A DNA stretch of 64,000 nucleotides from Thermodesulfobacterium thermophilum DSM 1276 (GTDB lineage Bacteria > Desulfobacterota > Thermodesulfobacteria > Thermodesulfobacteriales > Thermodesulfobacteriaceae), in assembly GCF_000421605.1 (NCBI RefSeq), contig NZ_ATXI01000001.1, positions 97,835-161,834 on the forward strand, written 5' to 3'. Below the pieces are notes generated by a model, which saw nothing but the letters and a program-made list of their open reading frames with translations, did no database searches and had not been told where the DNA came from. Both the position numbers and the translations under genes were made by a program. The first letter of the stretch is position 1. Each line of letters begins with the position of its first letter. Below are positions 17,109-26,399 of this stretch, one piece after another.

Positions 17109-17963
17109 ATGTATTTTCAAGAGGTGATTGCTACTTTAAATCGTTTTTGGGGAGAAAAAGGTTGTGTAATCCTTCAGCCATATGATATAGAGGTAGGGGC
17201 AGGAACCTTTCATCCTGCTACTTTTTTGAGATCTCTTGGCCCTGAACCCTTTGCCTGTGCATATGTACAACCTTGTAGAAGGCCAGCAGACGGAAGATAT
17301 GGAGAAAATCCTAACAGATTACAACATTACTACCAATATCAAGTCATCATTAAACCCTCGCCTGATAACATCCAGGACCTTTACCTGGAAAGTCTTCAAG
17401 CTTTAGGTATTAACCCTACGGAACATGACATAAGGTTTGTAGAAGACGACTGGGAATCTCCCACCTTAGGAGCCTGGGGATTGGGTTGGGAGGTTTGGCT
17501 TGACGGGATGGAAATCACTCAGTTTACCTATTTCCAACAAGTAGGGGGTTTTGACTGTTCTCCGGTAACGGTAGAGATTACCTATGGGCTTGAACGTATT
17601 ACCATGTATCTTCAAGAGGTAGAAAACGTCTTTGACCTTAAATGGAACTCAAAATATACCTATAGAGATATACATCACCGAGGAGAGGTAGAATATTCTA
17701 TCTATAACTTTGACGAAGCAGATGTAAACCTTTTAAAAGAACTTTTTGACAGATACGAAGCTGAAGGCAACAGACTTTTAAGTTTAGGTCTTGCGCTTCC
17801 AGGTTATGACTTTGTCATCAAATGTTCCCATACCTTTAACCTCCTTGATGCAAGAGGAGTTCTTTCCCCTATAGAAAGAGCAAATTACATAGGTCGTGTG
17901 AGAGGTTTGGCAAAAAAAGCTGCTGAAACTTGGCTAAACAAAGGAGAAAGGGAATATGAATAA
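17109..17963 (+). CDS. glyQ: Glycyl-tRNA synthetase alpha subunit
   Basis: This is the catalytic subunit of the bacterial alpha2beta2 GlyRS. The 284 residues show the family opening [20 protein letters not shown], then [25 protein letters not shown], the [22 protein letters not shown] block and the C-terminal [20 protein letters not shown]. The ribosome site GAGGGG/TTGAGG precedes ATG 17109. It overlaps glyS by 8 nt, as expected for an obligate two-subunit enzyme. Confidence 0.98.
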   Translation: MYFQEVIATLNRFWGEKGCVILQPYDIEVGAGTFHPATFLRSLGPEPFACAYVQPCRRPADGRYGENPNRLQHYYQYQVIIKPSPDNIQDLYLESLQALGINPTEHDIRFVEDDWESPTLGAWGLGWEVWLDGMEITQFTYFQQVGGFDCSPVTVEITYGLERITMYLQEVENVFDLKWNSKYTYRDIHHRGEVEYSIYNFDEADVNLLKELFDRYEAEGNRLLSLGLALPGYDFVIKCSHTFNLLDARGVLSPIERANYIGRVRGLAKKAAETWLNKGEREYE

Positions 17964-20031
17964 AAATCTTCTTTGGGAAATAGGGACAGAAGAGCTTCCG
18001 GCAAGGTTTATCGAACCTGCCCTTTTAAGCTTACAAAAGGCCGCAGAAAAAAAATTAAAAGAACTTTTTGTAGACTATCAAGAAATCAAAACTGCAGGAA
18101 CATTTAGGAGATTGGTCCTTTTTGTAAAGAACCTTTCAGAAAAACAACCAGACAGAGAAGAGGAAGTTTTAGGTCCTTCTATGAATATAGGGCTTACTAA
18201 GGAAGGAACCTTTAGTCAGGCATTAATCGGTTTTGCTAAAAAGTACGGAGTAAACCCAGAAGACCTTAAAACTAAAAAAACCCCTAAGGGTGAGTATTTT
18301 TACCTTAAAAGAACCATTCCTGGACAAAAAACAAAAGACCTTTTACCTTCCTTGCTCCTTTCTTTACTTAAAGAAATCTATTTCCCAAAAACCATGAAAT
18401 GGGGAGATTATGACGTAAGATTTGGTCGTCCTATAAGATGGATGGTTTGTCTTTTTGGGGAAGAAGTTATTCCCATTAAAATAGCAGGGATACAAGCTAC
18501 AAACCAAAGCTTAGGTCATCGTTTTTTAAGCCCATCTCCCATCGTGCTTAACAAAGCAGATTGGGAAGAATATGAAAAACAACTTGAAAATAACTTTGTT
18601 ATAGTTTCTCCTGAAAAAAGATTAACTTTTACTAAAAAAAGCATCTTTGAGGTTTCTCAGCCTTATGGTGTGCCTGAAATAGATGAAGACCTCTTAAAAG
18701 AAAACGCCAACTTATTAGAATATCCCTTTCCCATAGTAGGCAGTTTTCCAGAAAGTTTTTTAACCCTCCCAGAACCTCTAATCACAACTGCTTTAAAAGA
18801 ACATCAGAGATATTTCTGTATTAGAACCCTCGAGGGAAAACTTCTTAACTATTTCATCGCCGTGAATAACAACCGTCCTAAAGATTGGGGGGTAGTAAAA
18901 AAAGGACATGAAAGGGTTACTAAGGCCAGGCTTGAAGATGCCAAATTTTATTTTGAAAAAGACCTTAGTCAACCCCTTTCCTACTTTTTAGAAAAAATTA
19001 AAGGTATAGTTTATCATATCAAATGCGGAACCCTATGGGAAAAAACTCAACGGTTAATAGATCTGGGTAAATATTTAGCGTTAAAATTAGATTATCCATA
19101 CATTCTCTCTAAGATAGAGAAAACCTGCCTTTACGCTAAAATAGATACAGCCTCAGAGGTAGTAAGTGAATTTCCTTCGTTGCAAGGGGTTATAGGGAAG
19201 ATTTTGCTTGAGCATAAAGAAGAAAAGGATATTGCAGAGGCAGTTTTCGAACAGTATCTCCCCTCCCCCAAAGATGAAACCCTCCCTCAGTCTTTTGAAG
19301 GAATAATTCTTTCATTAGCTGATAAAATAGACCATCTTTGCGCCCTTTTTGGGGTTAACGAAAAACCCTCTGGAGAAAAAGATCCTTATGGGCTTAGAAG
19401 AGCAGGTTATGGCATAGTAAAACTGCTTATAGGAAAAGAAAAATTCTTAGACCTGGGAGAAGCTATAGAGTTTTCTCTTAGTTTGTTAAAAAAACAAGGG
19501 TTTTTGAAAAATCGTAAGGCTTTAGAGGAAGTTACAGAATTTATCAAAAAACGCTTAGAGGGAGAGTTTTTAAACTTGGGTTTTAGCAAAAACGTGATAG
19601 GGGTTGTGCTTCAGTTACCTCTCAATCCTTATGACCAATACCTAAGACTAAAGGCCCTTTCAGATTTTCAGGAAAAGAAAGATTTTGTTGACCTTATTAC
19701 TGGGTTTAAACGGGTAGCCCAGTTGTTAAAAAATGTAGATAAACAAACTCTTTTAGAAGAAGTTGAAGAAAACCTTATCGTATTAGAAGAAGAAAAAGAG
19801 CTTTATCAACAGGCTTTAAATCTAAGACCAGTTTTACTTGGCCTGATAGAAAAAAAGGATTATCTTTCTTATTTAGAACATTTGGTAAGTCTTAAAGAAC
19901 CGATAGACAGGTTTTTTGATAAGGTGTTTGTGATGGTAGAAGATGAGGATTTAAGAAACAACCGTTTAAAAATCTTACAAAGGGTGGCTGAACTTTTTGA
20001 AAGGTTTGGTGACTTCACGGCCTTTATTTAA
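17956..20031 (+). CDS. glyS: Glycyl-tRNA synthetase beta subunit
   Basis: This is the tRNA-binding subunit of alpha2beta2 GlyRS, 691 residues (normal). It opens with [19 protein letters not shown], contains [13 protein letters not shown] and the [18 protein letters not shown] block, a degenerate HD-type region (about residues 330-480) and [23 protein letters not shown], and ends in an anticodon-binding DALR-like helical domain. selB follows after 9 nt, so translation genes are grouped. Confidence 0.98.
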   Translation: MNKNLLWEIGTEELPARFIEPALLSLQKAAEKKLKELFVDYQEIKTAGTFRRLVLFVKNLSEKQPDREEEVLGPSMNIGLTKEGTFSQALIGFAKKYGVNPEDLKTKKTPKGEYFYLKRTIPGQKTKDLLPSLLLSLLKEIYFPKTMKWGDYDVRFGRPIRWMVCLFGEEVIPIKIAGIQATNQSLGHRFLSPSPIVLNKADWEEYEKQLENNFVIVSPEKRLTFTKKSIFEVSQPYGVPEIDEDLLKENANLLEYPFPIVGSFPESFLTLPEPLITTALKEHQRYFCIRTLEGKLLNYFIAVNNNRPKDWGVVKKGHERVTKARLEDAKFYFEKDLSQPLSYFLEKIKGIVYHIKCGTLWEKTQRLIDLGKYLALKLDYPYILSKIEKTCLYAKIDTASEVVSEFPSLQGVIGKILLEHKEEKDIAEAVFEQYLPSPKDETLPQSFEGIILSLADKIDHLCALFGVNEKPSGEKDPYGLRRAGYGIVKLLIGKEKFLDLGEAIEFSLSLLKKQGFLKNRKALEEVTEFIKKRLEGEFLNLGFSKNVIGVVLQLPLNPYDQYLRLKALSDFQEKKDFVDLITGFKRVAQLLKNVDKQTLLEEVEENLIVLEEEKELYQQALNLRPVLLGLIEKKDYLSYLEHLVSLKEPIDRFFDKVFVMVEDEDLRNNRLKILQRVAELFERFGDFTAFI

Positions 20032-20040
20032 AGGTGGGTT

Positions 20041-21954
20041 ATGAAAAGGGTGATCATAGGAACAGCCGGTCATATAGATCACGGAAAAACCACCTTAGTT
20101 AAAGTTCTTACCGGAATTGATACAGACAGACTAAAAGAAGAAAAAGAACGAGGCATTACCATAGACATAGGATTTGCCCATTTAGTCTTACCCTCAGGAA
20201 CTCTAGCAGGAATAGTAGATGTTCCTGGTCATGAAAGATTTATTCGAAACATGGTAGCTGGGGCCTCGGGTATAGACCTTGTTATCCTTGTAGTGGCTGC
20301 TGACGAAGGAGTTATGCCTCAAACCAGAGAACACATAGAAATTTGCGAACTTTTAGGGATAAAAGACGGGATTGTGGTTTTAACCAAAGTGGATCTGGTA
20401 GAAAAAGACTGGTTAGACCTAATAAAAGAGGATGTAAAGGAATTTTTAAAAACCACCTTTTTAAAAGAGGCACCTATCTTAGAATTTTCAGCAGTTACAG
20501 GACAAGGTAAAGAAGCAATCCTAAGAGTGCTGGATGAAAAGGCTTTAAAGGTATCAGCCAAGGTAGAAGACCAGCCTTTTAGGCTCCCGGTAGACGGGGT
20601 GTTTACCGTAAAAGGATTTGGAACGGTAGCTCGTGGGACAGCCATTTCAGGTAAGGTTTATCTTAACCAAAACTTGGTAGTTTATCCAAAAAATCTTACT
20701 ACAAAAGTAAGGAACATACAGATTCACGGAAAAAATGTGGAAGTAGCTTATGCAGGGATGAGAACTGCACTTAACTTGCAAGGTATAGAAAAAGAAGACA
20801 TAGAAAGAGGAGACGTGGTTGCAGAACCTGAAGTCTTAAAACCTTCTCAGTGGATAGATGTAAAACTTGTGTCCTTAAAAAGCATAAAACCTCCGATCAA
20901 AAACTTTGAAAACCTTCTTTTTTATATCGGAACCAAAGAAACCGTAGCCAAGGTTTTCCTTTTAGGAAAAGATCAGCTAAACCCAGGGGAAGAAGACGTA
21001 GCTCAATTGTTTGTCCAAGTCCCAATAGTTGCCTGGAGAGGAGACAGATTTATCTTAAGACGAGCCTCTACTAACCAGACAGTAGGCGGAGGGGAGGTTT
21101 TAAACCCTGTAGCTTATAGAAGAAAAAGAACTAAACCCTGGGAAAGAAAAGAAGTCGAATACTTAGCTCAAGCTTCGGAAAAAGAGCTTATCCAGTTTTG
21201 GATAGAAAAAAAAGGATTTTTAGGTATCTCTAAAAAAGACCTACAGATTACCGTTTCTCTCTTTGGAAAAAGGTTTGAAAAACTCTTAAAAGACTTAAGT
21301 AAAAACTTGATTGAAATCAAAGACGGAGAAAAGGTCTTTTATTTTAGTAAAAAAGCAGAAGAAGAGCTAAAAACAGAGATTATCAATGCTTTAAAAAAAT
21401 TTCACACAAACAATCCCTTTAGCCCTGGACTTACTAAGGAACTACTAAAAACGAGAATTTCTTCCTTTGTTTCAGAAGGATTTTATCAGTACGTCCTTGA
21501 AAGTTTGATAAAACAAGAGATTTTAGGAAAAAACAAAGAGATACTCTTTCTAACTGAGTTTAAACATCTAAACTCTGAAGAAAAAGAAAAATTAAAAAAA
21601 GAGCTTGAAGAAAAGTTTCTTTCAGAGGGATATACCCCACGGGATTTTGAAACCATCCTTCTTGATTTTAAAGAAAACTATAAAGCCGCCAAAGAACTGG
21701 CACAGGCCTTGTTAAAAGAAGGCGTTTTGGTAAAACTTACTGACAAACTAGTCTTTCACGCCAAAATTTTAGAAGAATGGGAAAATTTAGTAAAGGCTGC
21801 TTTTCAAAAGAAAAAGGAATTAGAGCTAGCAGATTTTAAAAATCTTACTCCAACCCAGGTGAGTAGAAAATTTTTAATTCCTTTGGTAGAATATTTAGAT
21901 AAGAAAAAGGTTACCCTTAGAGTAGGGGAAAAAAGAATATTAAGAAAAACTTAA
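20041..21954 (+). CDS. selB: Selenocysteine-specific elongation factor SelB
   Basis: This GTPase brings selenocysteinyl-tRNA to UGA codons followed by a SECIS hairpin. The 637-residue protein has G1 GHIDHGKTT, the TIDIGFA effector region ([13 protein letters not shown]), G3 DVPGHERF, G4 TKVD, three beta-barrel domains to about residue 350 ([14 protein letters not shown]) and four winged-helix repeats at the C-terminus (about 380-637) that bind SECIS RNA. Its presence shows that the organism makes selenoproteins. No selA, selC, selD or recognisable selenoprotein gene is in this window. Its stop overlaps the next start (TAATG). Confidence 0.96.
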   Translation: MKRVIIGTAGHIDHGKTTLVKVLTGIDTDRLKEEKERGITIDIGFAHLVLPSGTLAGIVDVPGHERFIRNMVAGASGIDLVILVVAADEGVMPQTREHIEICELLGIKDGIVVLTKVDLVEKDWLDLIKEDVKEFLKTTFLKEAPILEFSAVTGQGKEAILRVLDEKALKVSAKVEDQPFRLPVDGVFTVKGFGTVARGTAISGKVYLNQNLVVYPKNLTTKVRNIQIHGKNVEVAYAGMRTALNLQGIEKEDIERGDVVAEPEVLKPSQWIDVKLVSLKSIKPPIKNFENLLFYIGTKETVAKVFLLGKDQLNPGEEDVAQLFVQVPIVAWRGDRFILRRASTNQTVGGGEVLNPVAYRRKRTKPWERKEVEYLAQASEKELIQFWIEKKGFLGISKKDLQITVSLFGKRFEKLLKDLSKNLIEIKDGEKVFYFSKKAEEELKTEIINALKKFHTNNPFSPGLTKELLKTRISSFVSEGFYQYVLESLIKQEILGKNKEILFLTEFKHLNSEEKEKLKKELEEKFLSEGYTPRDFETILLDFKENYKAAKELAQALLKEGVLVKLTDKLVFHAKILEEWENLVKAAFQKKKELELADFKNLTPTQVSRKFLIPLVEYLDKKKVTLRVGEKRILRKT

Positions 21955-22634
21955 TGGATGTTAAGGCTGAGATAATCAAAAACCTTCTATACCTTAAAGA
22001 AATAGGCTTAACCAGTATTCCAGCTTCTGAGGCTATCAAAAGGCTTCTCCAACGCGAAATCTCTTTAGAAGAAGATTCTCTCTCAGCTCTAAAAGAAAAA
22101 GTTATTCACTGTGAAAAATGTTCTCTTCATAGGGTTAGAAAAGCCGTGGTTTGGGGAGAAGGTCCTACCGAACCTGAGGGATTGATGATAATTTCAGAAT
22201 ATCCTGACCGAGACGAAGATTTTTATGGGAAACCTTTCGTAAAAGAAGTAGGTAACCTGCTTGACCGCATGCTTAATGCTATCAATCTAAAAAGAGAATT
22301 ATTTTTTATTACCCATACGGTTAAATGTAAAACCCCTGGGGGAAGACCACCTGAGCCCGAAGAGATAGAAGCCTGTAGACCATATCTTTTAAAACAAATC
22401 AAATATTTAAGGCCTAAGCTGATTTTAGCGTTAGGATTTACTCCTCCTAAGGTGCTTTTAGAAGGAAAGGCCCTAACCTTGGTTAGAGGCAAGGTGTTTA
22501 CCCTTAAAAAAACCTCTCTCTTTTTTACCTATCATCCAGCTTATATTTTAAAAAATCCTGGAATAAAAAGGGTAGTATGGGAAGATTTACAAAAATTTAG
22601 GAAGCTTTATGAAGAAATATTTTTATCTAATTAG
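21954..22634 (+). CDS. Uracil-DNA glycosylase, family 4 (Fe-S) type
   Basis: This 226-residue enzyme removes uracil from DNA. After a helical N-terminal stretch (1-50), the family-4/5 core shows the four [4Fe-4S] cysteines (HCEKCSLH, VKCKTPGGRPP, EACRPYL), motif A in the GEGPTEPEG / EYPDRDEDFYGKPFV region and motif B HPAYIL. In canonical family 4 the sequence is GEAPG..ED..G.PFVG; here it is EYPDRDEDFYGKPFVKEVG, a variant but with the FYGKPF core kept. Family 4 is common in thermophiles, where cytosine deamination is fast. It overlaps selB by 1 nt and nfeD by 26 nt. Confidence 0.9.
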   Translation: MDVKAEIIKNLLYLKEIGLTSIPASEAIKRLLQREISLEEDSLSALKEKVIHCEKCSLHRVRKAVVWGEGPTEPEGLMIISEYPDRDEDFYGKPFVKEVGNLLDRMLNAINLKRELFFITHTVKCKTPGGRPPEPEEIEACRPYLLKQIKYLRPKLILALGFTPPKVLLEGKALTLVRGKVFTLKKTSLFFTYHPAYILKNPGIKRVVWEDLQKFRKLYEEIFLSN

Positions 22635-23898
22635 TTTAGTACTTGTTTGTTTTTGGGTCTCTTATTTAAAGGGTGCAGAGCCAAGAAAGGTTTTTCATGT
22701 AAAAATCGATGCCCCTATCACTCCTGTTATAGCTAATTTCATAAGTTATGGGATAGACCTTGCCAATAAAGAAAAGGCCGAAGCTTTTATCATAGAGCTT
22801 GATACCCCTGGGGGGCTTGTTGAGTCTACCAGGGAAATAGTAAAGGACATCTTACAAAGTAAGGTCCCTGTTATAGTTTATGTAAGTCCCTCTGGGGCAA
22901 GAGCTGCCTCTGCCGGTACCTTTATTCTCCTTTCCTCACATTTAGCGGCGATGGCTCCTGGTACTCACGTAGGAGCTGCTCATCCGGTAGAACTTACAGG
23001 CAAAGCTGATAAAGAGGTAATGAACAAGATAATAAACGACTTGGTAGCCTGGGCTAAAAACCTTGCTCAAATGCGTAACCGTAACGAGACCTTTGCAGAA
23101 GAAGCTGTAAGAAAAAGTAAAAGCATTACTGAGACCGAGGCACTACAAATTGGAGTAATAGAAATCATAGCCAAAGATTTAAACGACCTTTTAGATAAGG
23201 CTCACGGAAGGCAGGTTTTCTTAGGAGAAGAAAAACGGGTTTTAAACCTTAAAAACGTCCGGATAGAAAAAATACCTGAAGACCTAAAGACAAAAGTGCT
23301 AAAAATTTTAACCAATCCGAATTTAGTATATTTCTTACTTATGTTAGGGTTAGCTGGCCTCTATTTTGAGTTATCTCACCCTGGAAGCATATTCCCTGGT
23401 GTATTGGGGGCTATATGTCTTATATTAGCCTTAGTAGGGTTAAGTGTTATTCCTGTTAACTATGCAGGGCTGGTCTTTATTTTATTAGCCGGTGTGCTTT
23501 TCTTCTTAGAACTTCAGGTAACCTCACATGGGCTTTTAACCTTAGCCGGAGCAATCTGTCTTTTCTTAGGTTCTATCATGCTTTTTGGTAAGAACCCGCC
23601 TGCTTTAAGGGTTTCACCCCCTGTTTTATATTCTTTGGTGCTCATCTTTTCCTCATTATTAGCAGGTATCACTTATATCGCCCTTAAAATCATACGGAAA
23701 AAACCGGTTTCAGGAAAAGAAGGTATGGTAGGGAAAGTTGGTAAGGTCTTAAAAGAAATAGGACCTGAAGGTGGAAAGATATTCATCGAGGGAGAAATCT
23801 GGCAGGCTTATGCAGATGAAACCATTCCGGAAGGAGAAAAGGTAGTAGTGGTAGAAAAAGATGGTCTGATCTTAAAAGTAAGGAGAAAAAATCGATGA
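22609..23898 (+). CDS. NfeD family membrane serine protease (NfeD1b type)
   Basis: This is a 429-residue membrane protein. A signal peptide (1-23, SYLKGA end) is followed by a ClpP-like serine protease domain (about 27-230), with the Ser in SGARAASAGTFILLSSH and the Lys-containing VRKSKSITETEALQIGVI. Four to five membrane segments come next (about 245-365), then a C-terminal OB-fold NfeD domain (GKEGMVGKVGKVLKEIGPEGG). Relatives cleave stomatin-like membrane proteins; no stomatin/SPFH gene is adjacent here, which is less usual. Its start lies inside the glycosylase gene (26-nt overlap). Confidence 0.92.
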   Translation: MKKYFYLISLVLVCFWVSYLKGAEPRKVFHVKIDAPITPVIANFISYGIDLANKEKAEAFIIELDTPGGLVESTREIVKDILQSKVPVIVYVSPSGARAASAGTFILLSSHLAAMAPGTHVGAAHPVELTGKADKEVMNKIINDLVAWAKNLAQMRNRNETFAEEAVRKSKSITETEALQIGVIEIIAKDLNDLLDKAHGRQVFLGEEKRVLNLKNVRIEKIPEDLKTKVLKILTNPNLVYFLLMLGLAGLYFELSHPGSIFPGVLGAICLILALVGLSVIPVNYAGLVFILLAGVLFFLELQVTSHGLLTLAGAICLFLGSIMLFGKNPPALRVSPPVLYSLVLIFSSLLAGITYIALKIIRKKPVSGKEGMVGKVGKVLKEIGPEGGKIFIEGEIWQAYADETIPEGEKVVVVEKDGLILKVRRKNR

Positions 23899-24413
23899 AA
23901 AACCTCTTAAACATAGGAATAAGCTTATTAATTCTTATAGTTTCTCCTGTGATCGTTTATGGGGAAATAGCTTGTGACCCCAAGGTTTTATACCAGGCAG
24001 ACGAAAAGTTTTTTGTCAGTCTCCCGGGATATCAAACTACCCAGATAAAAGAAACTAACCTTAACTTTTTTGGAAAGATCCATAATAAAGAAAGAACCTA
24101 CAAAAACGCAAGCGCCAAGGTTAGGGTCAGGATATTTTGGGGAGAAAATTTAATTCCTAATTGGCAAGGGTTTACTTTAAATCTTTTAGAAATTTCTAAA
24201 AATGAGCTGAAAGACGGAGAAATCGATGGAATAAAGGTTAAATTTTACGAAAACGGAGAAAAAAAGGTAATAGTTGTGCCCATTTTAGAGGAAACTTCTC
24301 GAGGATTTTTAATTTTGTTTAGCTCTAAGGACCTAAGCTTAGAAGCCCTCAAAAATTTCGTCTCGCAGTTTCCGATAAAAACCCTCTGTTCTATCCCCGA
24401 GCTTTCCAAATGA
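23895..24413 (+). CDS. Secreted protein of unknown function
   Basis: This 172-residue protein has a clear signal peptide (ISLLILIVSPVIVYGE, cleavage near residue 24), so it is periplasmic or outer-membrane associated. The mature part is rich in beta-strand patterns and has two Cys (near 27 and 166) that could form a disulfide; I do not recognise a family. It starts in a 4-nt ATGA overlap with nfeD, so it is the last gene of the purM operon. Its 3' end runs 23 nt into the convergent ybeY-pdxJ gene. Confidence 0.7.
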   Translation: MKNLLNIGISLLILIVSPVIVYGEIACDPKVLYQADEKFFVSLPGYQTTQIKETNLNFFGKIHNKERTYKNASAKVRVRIFWGENLIPNWQGFTLNLLEISKNELKDGEIDGIKVKFYENGEKKVIVVPILEETSRGFLILFSSKDLSLEALKNFVSQFPIKTLCSIPELSK

Positions 24414-25602
24414 GTTCTTTCATCTCTCTTACTGCCTCTTTCATGCCTACCATGATAGCCCGAGAAACGATACTATGTCCGATACTAAACTCTTCTATCT
24501 CAGGAATAGCAGCCACAGGCCCTATGTTTTCATAGCTTAAACCATGTCCTGCATGTACGATAAAACCAAGGTCTTTGGCTAACCGAGCTGCAGTTTCTAT
24601 TTTACCAAACTCTTCTTCTCTTTTTAACTCATCCTCTGCTTCAGCATACATCCCTGTATGTATTTCGATGATCTGAGCCCCGGTTTTTTTAGCAAGCTTT
24701 ATGGCTTCCTCATCTGGGTTTAGGAAAAGGCTTACCTTAATACCTGCCTTGTTTAGCTCCTTTACTGCCTTTTTTACCTTTTCTACATTTCCGATTAAAT
24801 CCATTCCGCCTTCGGTGGTGATTTCTTCTGTCCTTTCTGGAACTAAGGTTACCTGGTAAGGTTTAATCTCTTTAGCAAACTTAATCAATTTCTCATCTAT
24901 GGCCATCTCTAAAATCAGTTTGGTTTTAATCACCTCTTTTATCAACCTTACATCCCTTTCTTTTATATGTCTTCTATCTAATCTTAAATGCACAACGATT
25001 CCGTCAGCTCCTCCTAACTCTGCCAGCACAGCTGCATGCACAGGGTCAGGATAAGGGGCTTTTCTTGCCTCCCTGACTGTGGCTACATGATCTACGTTTA
25101 CCGCAAGTTTGGCTGGCATATACTCCCTCCTTTTTAAAAAGTTTAAAACCTCTTCTTTACCTTCAGAAAATCCTACTTTTTCAAACAATTGTATCTCTTT
25201 TTTTAACATAAGCCAAGGAGAAAAAATTCCCTTTTCGTGGTCATAGTCAAGGAGATGAACCAACCCATGAATGGCTAAACTTAAAAGATAGTTTTTAAAG
25301 TTTAATCCATAAAATTCTGCCTCCTCCTTAGCCTTTTCTACCGAAATAATAATCTCCCCCAAAAGGTTGCTTGGAAAACCCTGTTTACCAAAAAAAGAAA
25401 AAGAAAGCACATTAGTAGGATAGTCCCTTCCTAAGTATTTAAGGTTTAACTCCCAAATGGTAGAATTATCAACCAGGGTTAAAGAAACTTCTTTTTTATA
25501 AAGCTTTAGTTCTTTTAAAGCTTGATTTAACCTTGAAGTTATTTTCTTTTCTAAATTTTTTGAGACAAAGTTCTTGCACGAGGTAAAAACAAAAACAGGC
25601 AT
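24391..25602 (-). CDS. YbeY-PdxJ fusion: endoribonuclease YbeY + pyridoxine 5'-phosphate synthase
   Basis: One open frame of 403 codons carries two unrelated enzymes. Residues 1-161 are YbeY (rRNA maturation metalloprotein), with the His triad motif HGLVHLLDYDH (about 112-122) and the LNLKYLGRDYPTNVLSF segment. Residues 162-403 are a complete 242-aa PdxJ (PLP synthesis), beginning MPAKLAVNVDHVATVREAR and containing GADGIVVHLRLDRRHI and the C-terminal HAGHGLSYENI / EFSIGHSIVSRA. There is no stop between them. At the junction, AGGAGG lies 6 nt before the natural PdxJ ATG at 25119, so PdxJ may be made both fused and free. The YbeY start overlaps the trmI stop (TAATG). Confidence 0.93.
   Translation of the reverse strand: MPVFVFTSCKNFVSKNLEKKITSRLNQALKELKLYKKEVSLTLVDNSTIWELNLKYLGRDYPTNVLSFSFFGKQGFPSNLLGEIIISVEKAKEEAEFYGLNFKNYLLSLAIHGLVHLLDYDHEKGIFSPWLMLKKEIQLFEKVGFSEGKEEVLNFLKRREYMPAKLAVNVDHVATVREARKAPYPDPVHAAVLAELGGADGIVVHLRLDRRHIKERDVRLIKEVIKTKLILEMAIDEKLIKFAKEIKPYQVTLVPERTEEITTEGGMDLIGNVEKVKKAVKELNKAGIKVSLFLNPDEEAIKLAKKTGAQIIEIHTGMYAEAEDELKREEEFGKIETAARLAKDLGFIVHAGHGLSYENIGPVAAIPEIEEFSIGHSIVSRAIMVGMKEAVREMKELIWKARG
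25117..25131 (-). promoter_or_regulatory. pdxJ: Internal ribosome binding site and ATG for free PdxJ
   Basis: AGGAGG (25126-25131), a 6-nt spacer and ATG (25117-25119) are encoded within the YbeY codons for Lys-Arg-Arg-Glu-Tyr. The spacing and sequence are as good as any separate gene start in this window. Confidence 0.65.
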
Positions 25603-26369
25603 TACTTTTCTACCACCTTCTTAGCAAAGATTAAATATCCAGTATGAGCAACCATCCTGTCTTCTGGTCTTAACCTTTCAGGATTGGGTTTGTATTGCCT
25701 AAGTAGGATTTCAGAAACCTCTATGTCTAAGAAAAGTAGACGCTGTAACTCTAAAAGGCATCGAGAAACTTGATTAGCCGTAGGGACAAGAATTCCTAAA
25801 AAATGACCTCCTTTCAAGGACTCCCAAGCTGCTGGGATCAACGTCCAGGGTTCCTTTAAGTCTAAAAAAACCGCATCTACTTCTTTTTCTTCAAAGGCCT
25901 CTGTGACTTCTGTGTTCTTAAAAATTACTCTATCTAAAAGATTAAGTCTTTTAAGATTTTTTATAGCAATCTTCTGAAATTTAGGCTCTTTCTCGTAAGA
26001 AATAACCCTTCCCTCTTGACCAACCATAAAAGCAAGGGCTGTAGTTAAAGCCCCAGAACCTCCACCACATTCTAAAACCAAACTTCCTGGCCCTACGTTA
26101 AGTTTAAGTAAAATATACCCTATATCCTTAGGATAAACTATTTGAGTAGCCCTTTCAACCTTCATCAAAAAGTCATAAAGAGAAGGCCTTAACACATAAA
26201 ATTTTTCGCCCTTTTTTCCATAAACTATTTCTCCGTAGTTTTTTCCGATCAAATCTTTTAGGTCTAAAAAATCTTTATGTGTGTGAAAAGAGGTATCTTT
26301 CACCTCAACTAAATACTTTCTTTCGTCTGAGGTTAAAATAAGAACGTAGTCTCCTTCTGCGATCTTCAT
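25602..26369 (-). CDS. trmI: tRNA (adenine-N1)-methyltransferase TrmI
   Basis: It makes m1A58 in the T-loop of tRNA, a heat-stability modification. The 255 residues show an N-terminal beta domain (GDYVLILTSDERKYLVEV), the linker typical of TrmI (VERATQIVYPKDIGYIL), the SAM motif LECGGGSGALTTALAFMVG and YEKEP (acidic ribose-binding Glu), DAVFLDLKEPW (motif IV) and the C-terminal VAHTGYLIFA. The usual GTGSG is GGGSG here. It is first of a two-gene unit with ybeY-pdxJ; the M18 peptidase lies 30 nt upstream on the same strand. Confidence 0.92.
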   Translation of the reverse strand: MKIAEGDYVLILTSDERKYLVEVKDTSFHTHKDFLDLKDLIGKNYGEIVYGKKGEKFYVLRPSLYDFLMKVERATQIVYPKDIGYILLKLNVGPGSLVLECGGGSGALTTALAFMVGQEGRVISYEKEPKFQKIAIKNLKRLNLLDRVIFKNTEVTEAFEEKEVDAVFLDLKEPWTLIPAAWESLKGGHFLGILVPTANQVSRCLLELQRLLFLDIEVSEILLRQYKPNPERLRPEDRMVAHTGYLIFAKKVVEK

Positions 26370-26399
26370 AAAACTCCCTTTTAATAAAAAAATAACAGG

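Noticed and set aside
20041..24413. Selenoprotein genes or SECIS near selB
   Set aside because: No in-frame TGA within a conserved Cys position was seen in the neighbouring genes; all the genes here end at normal stops.
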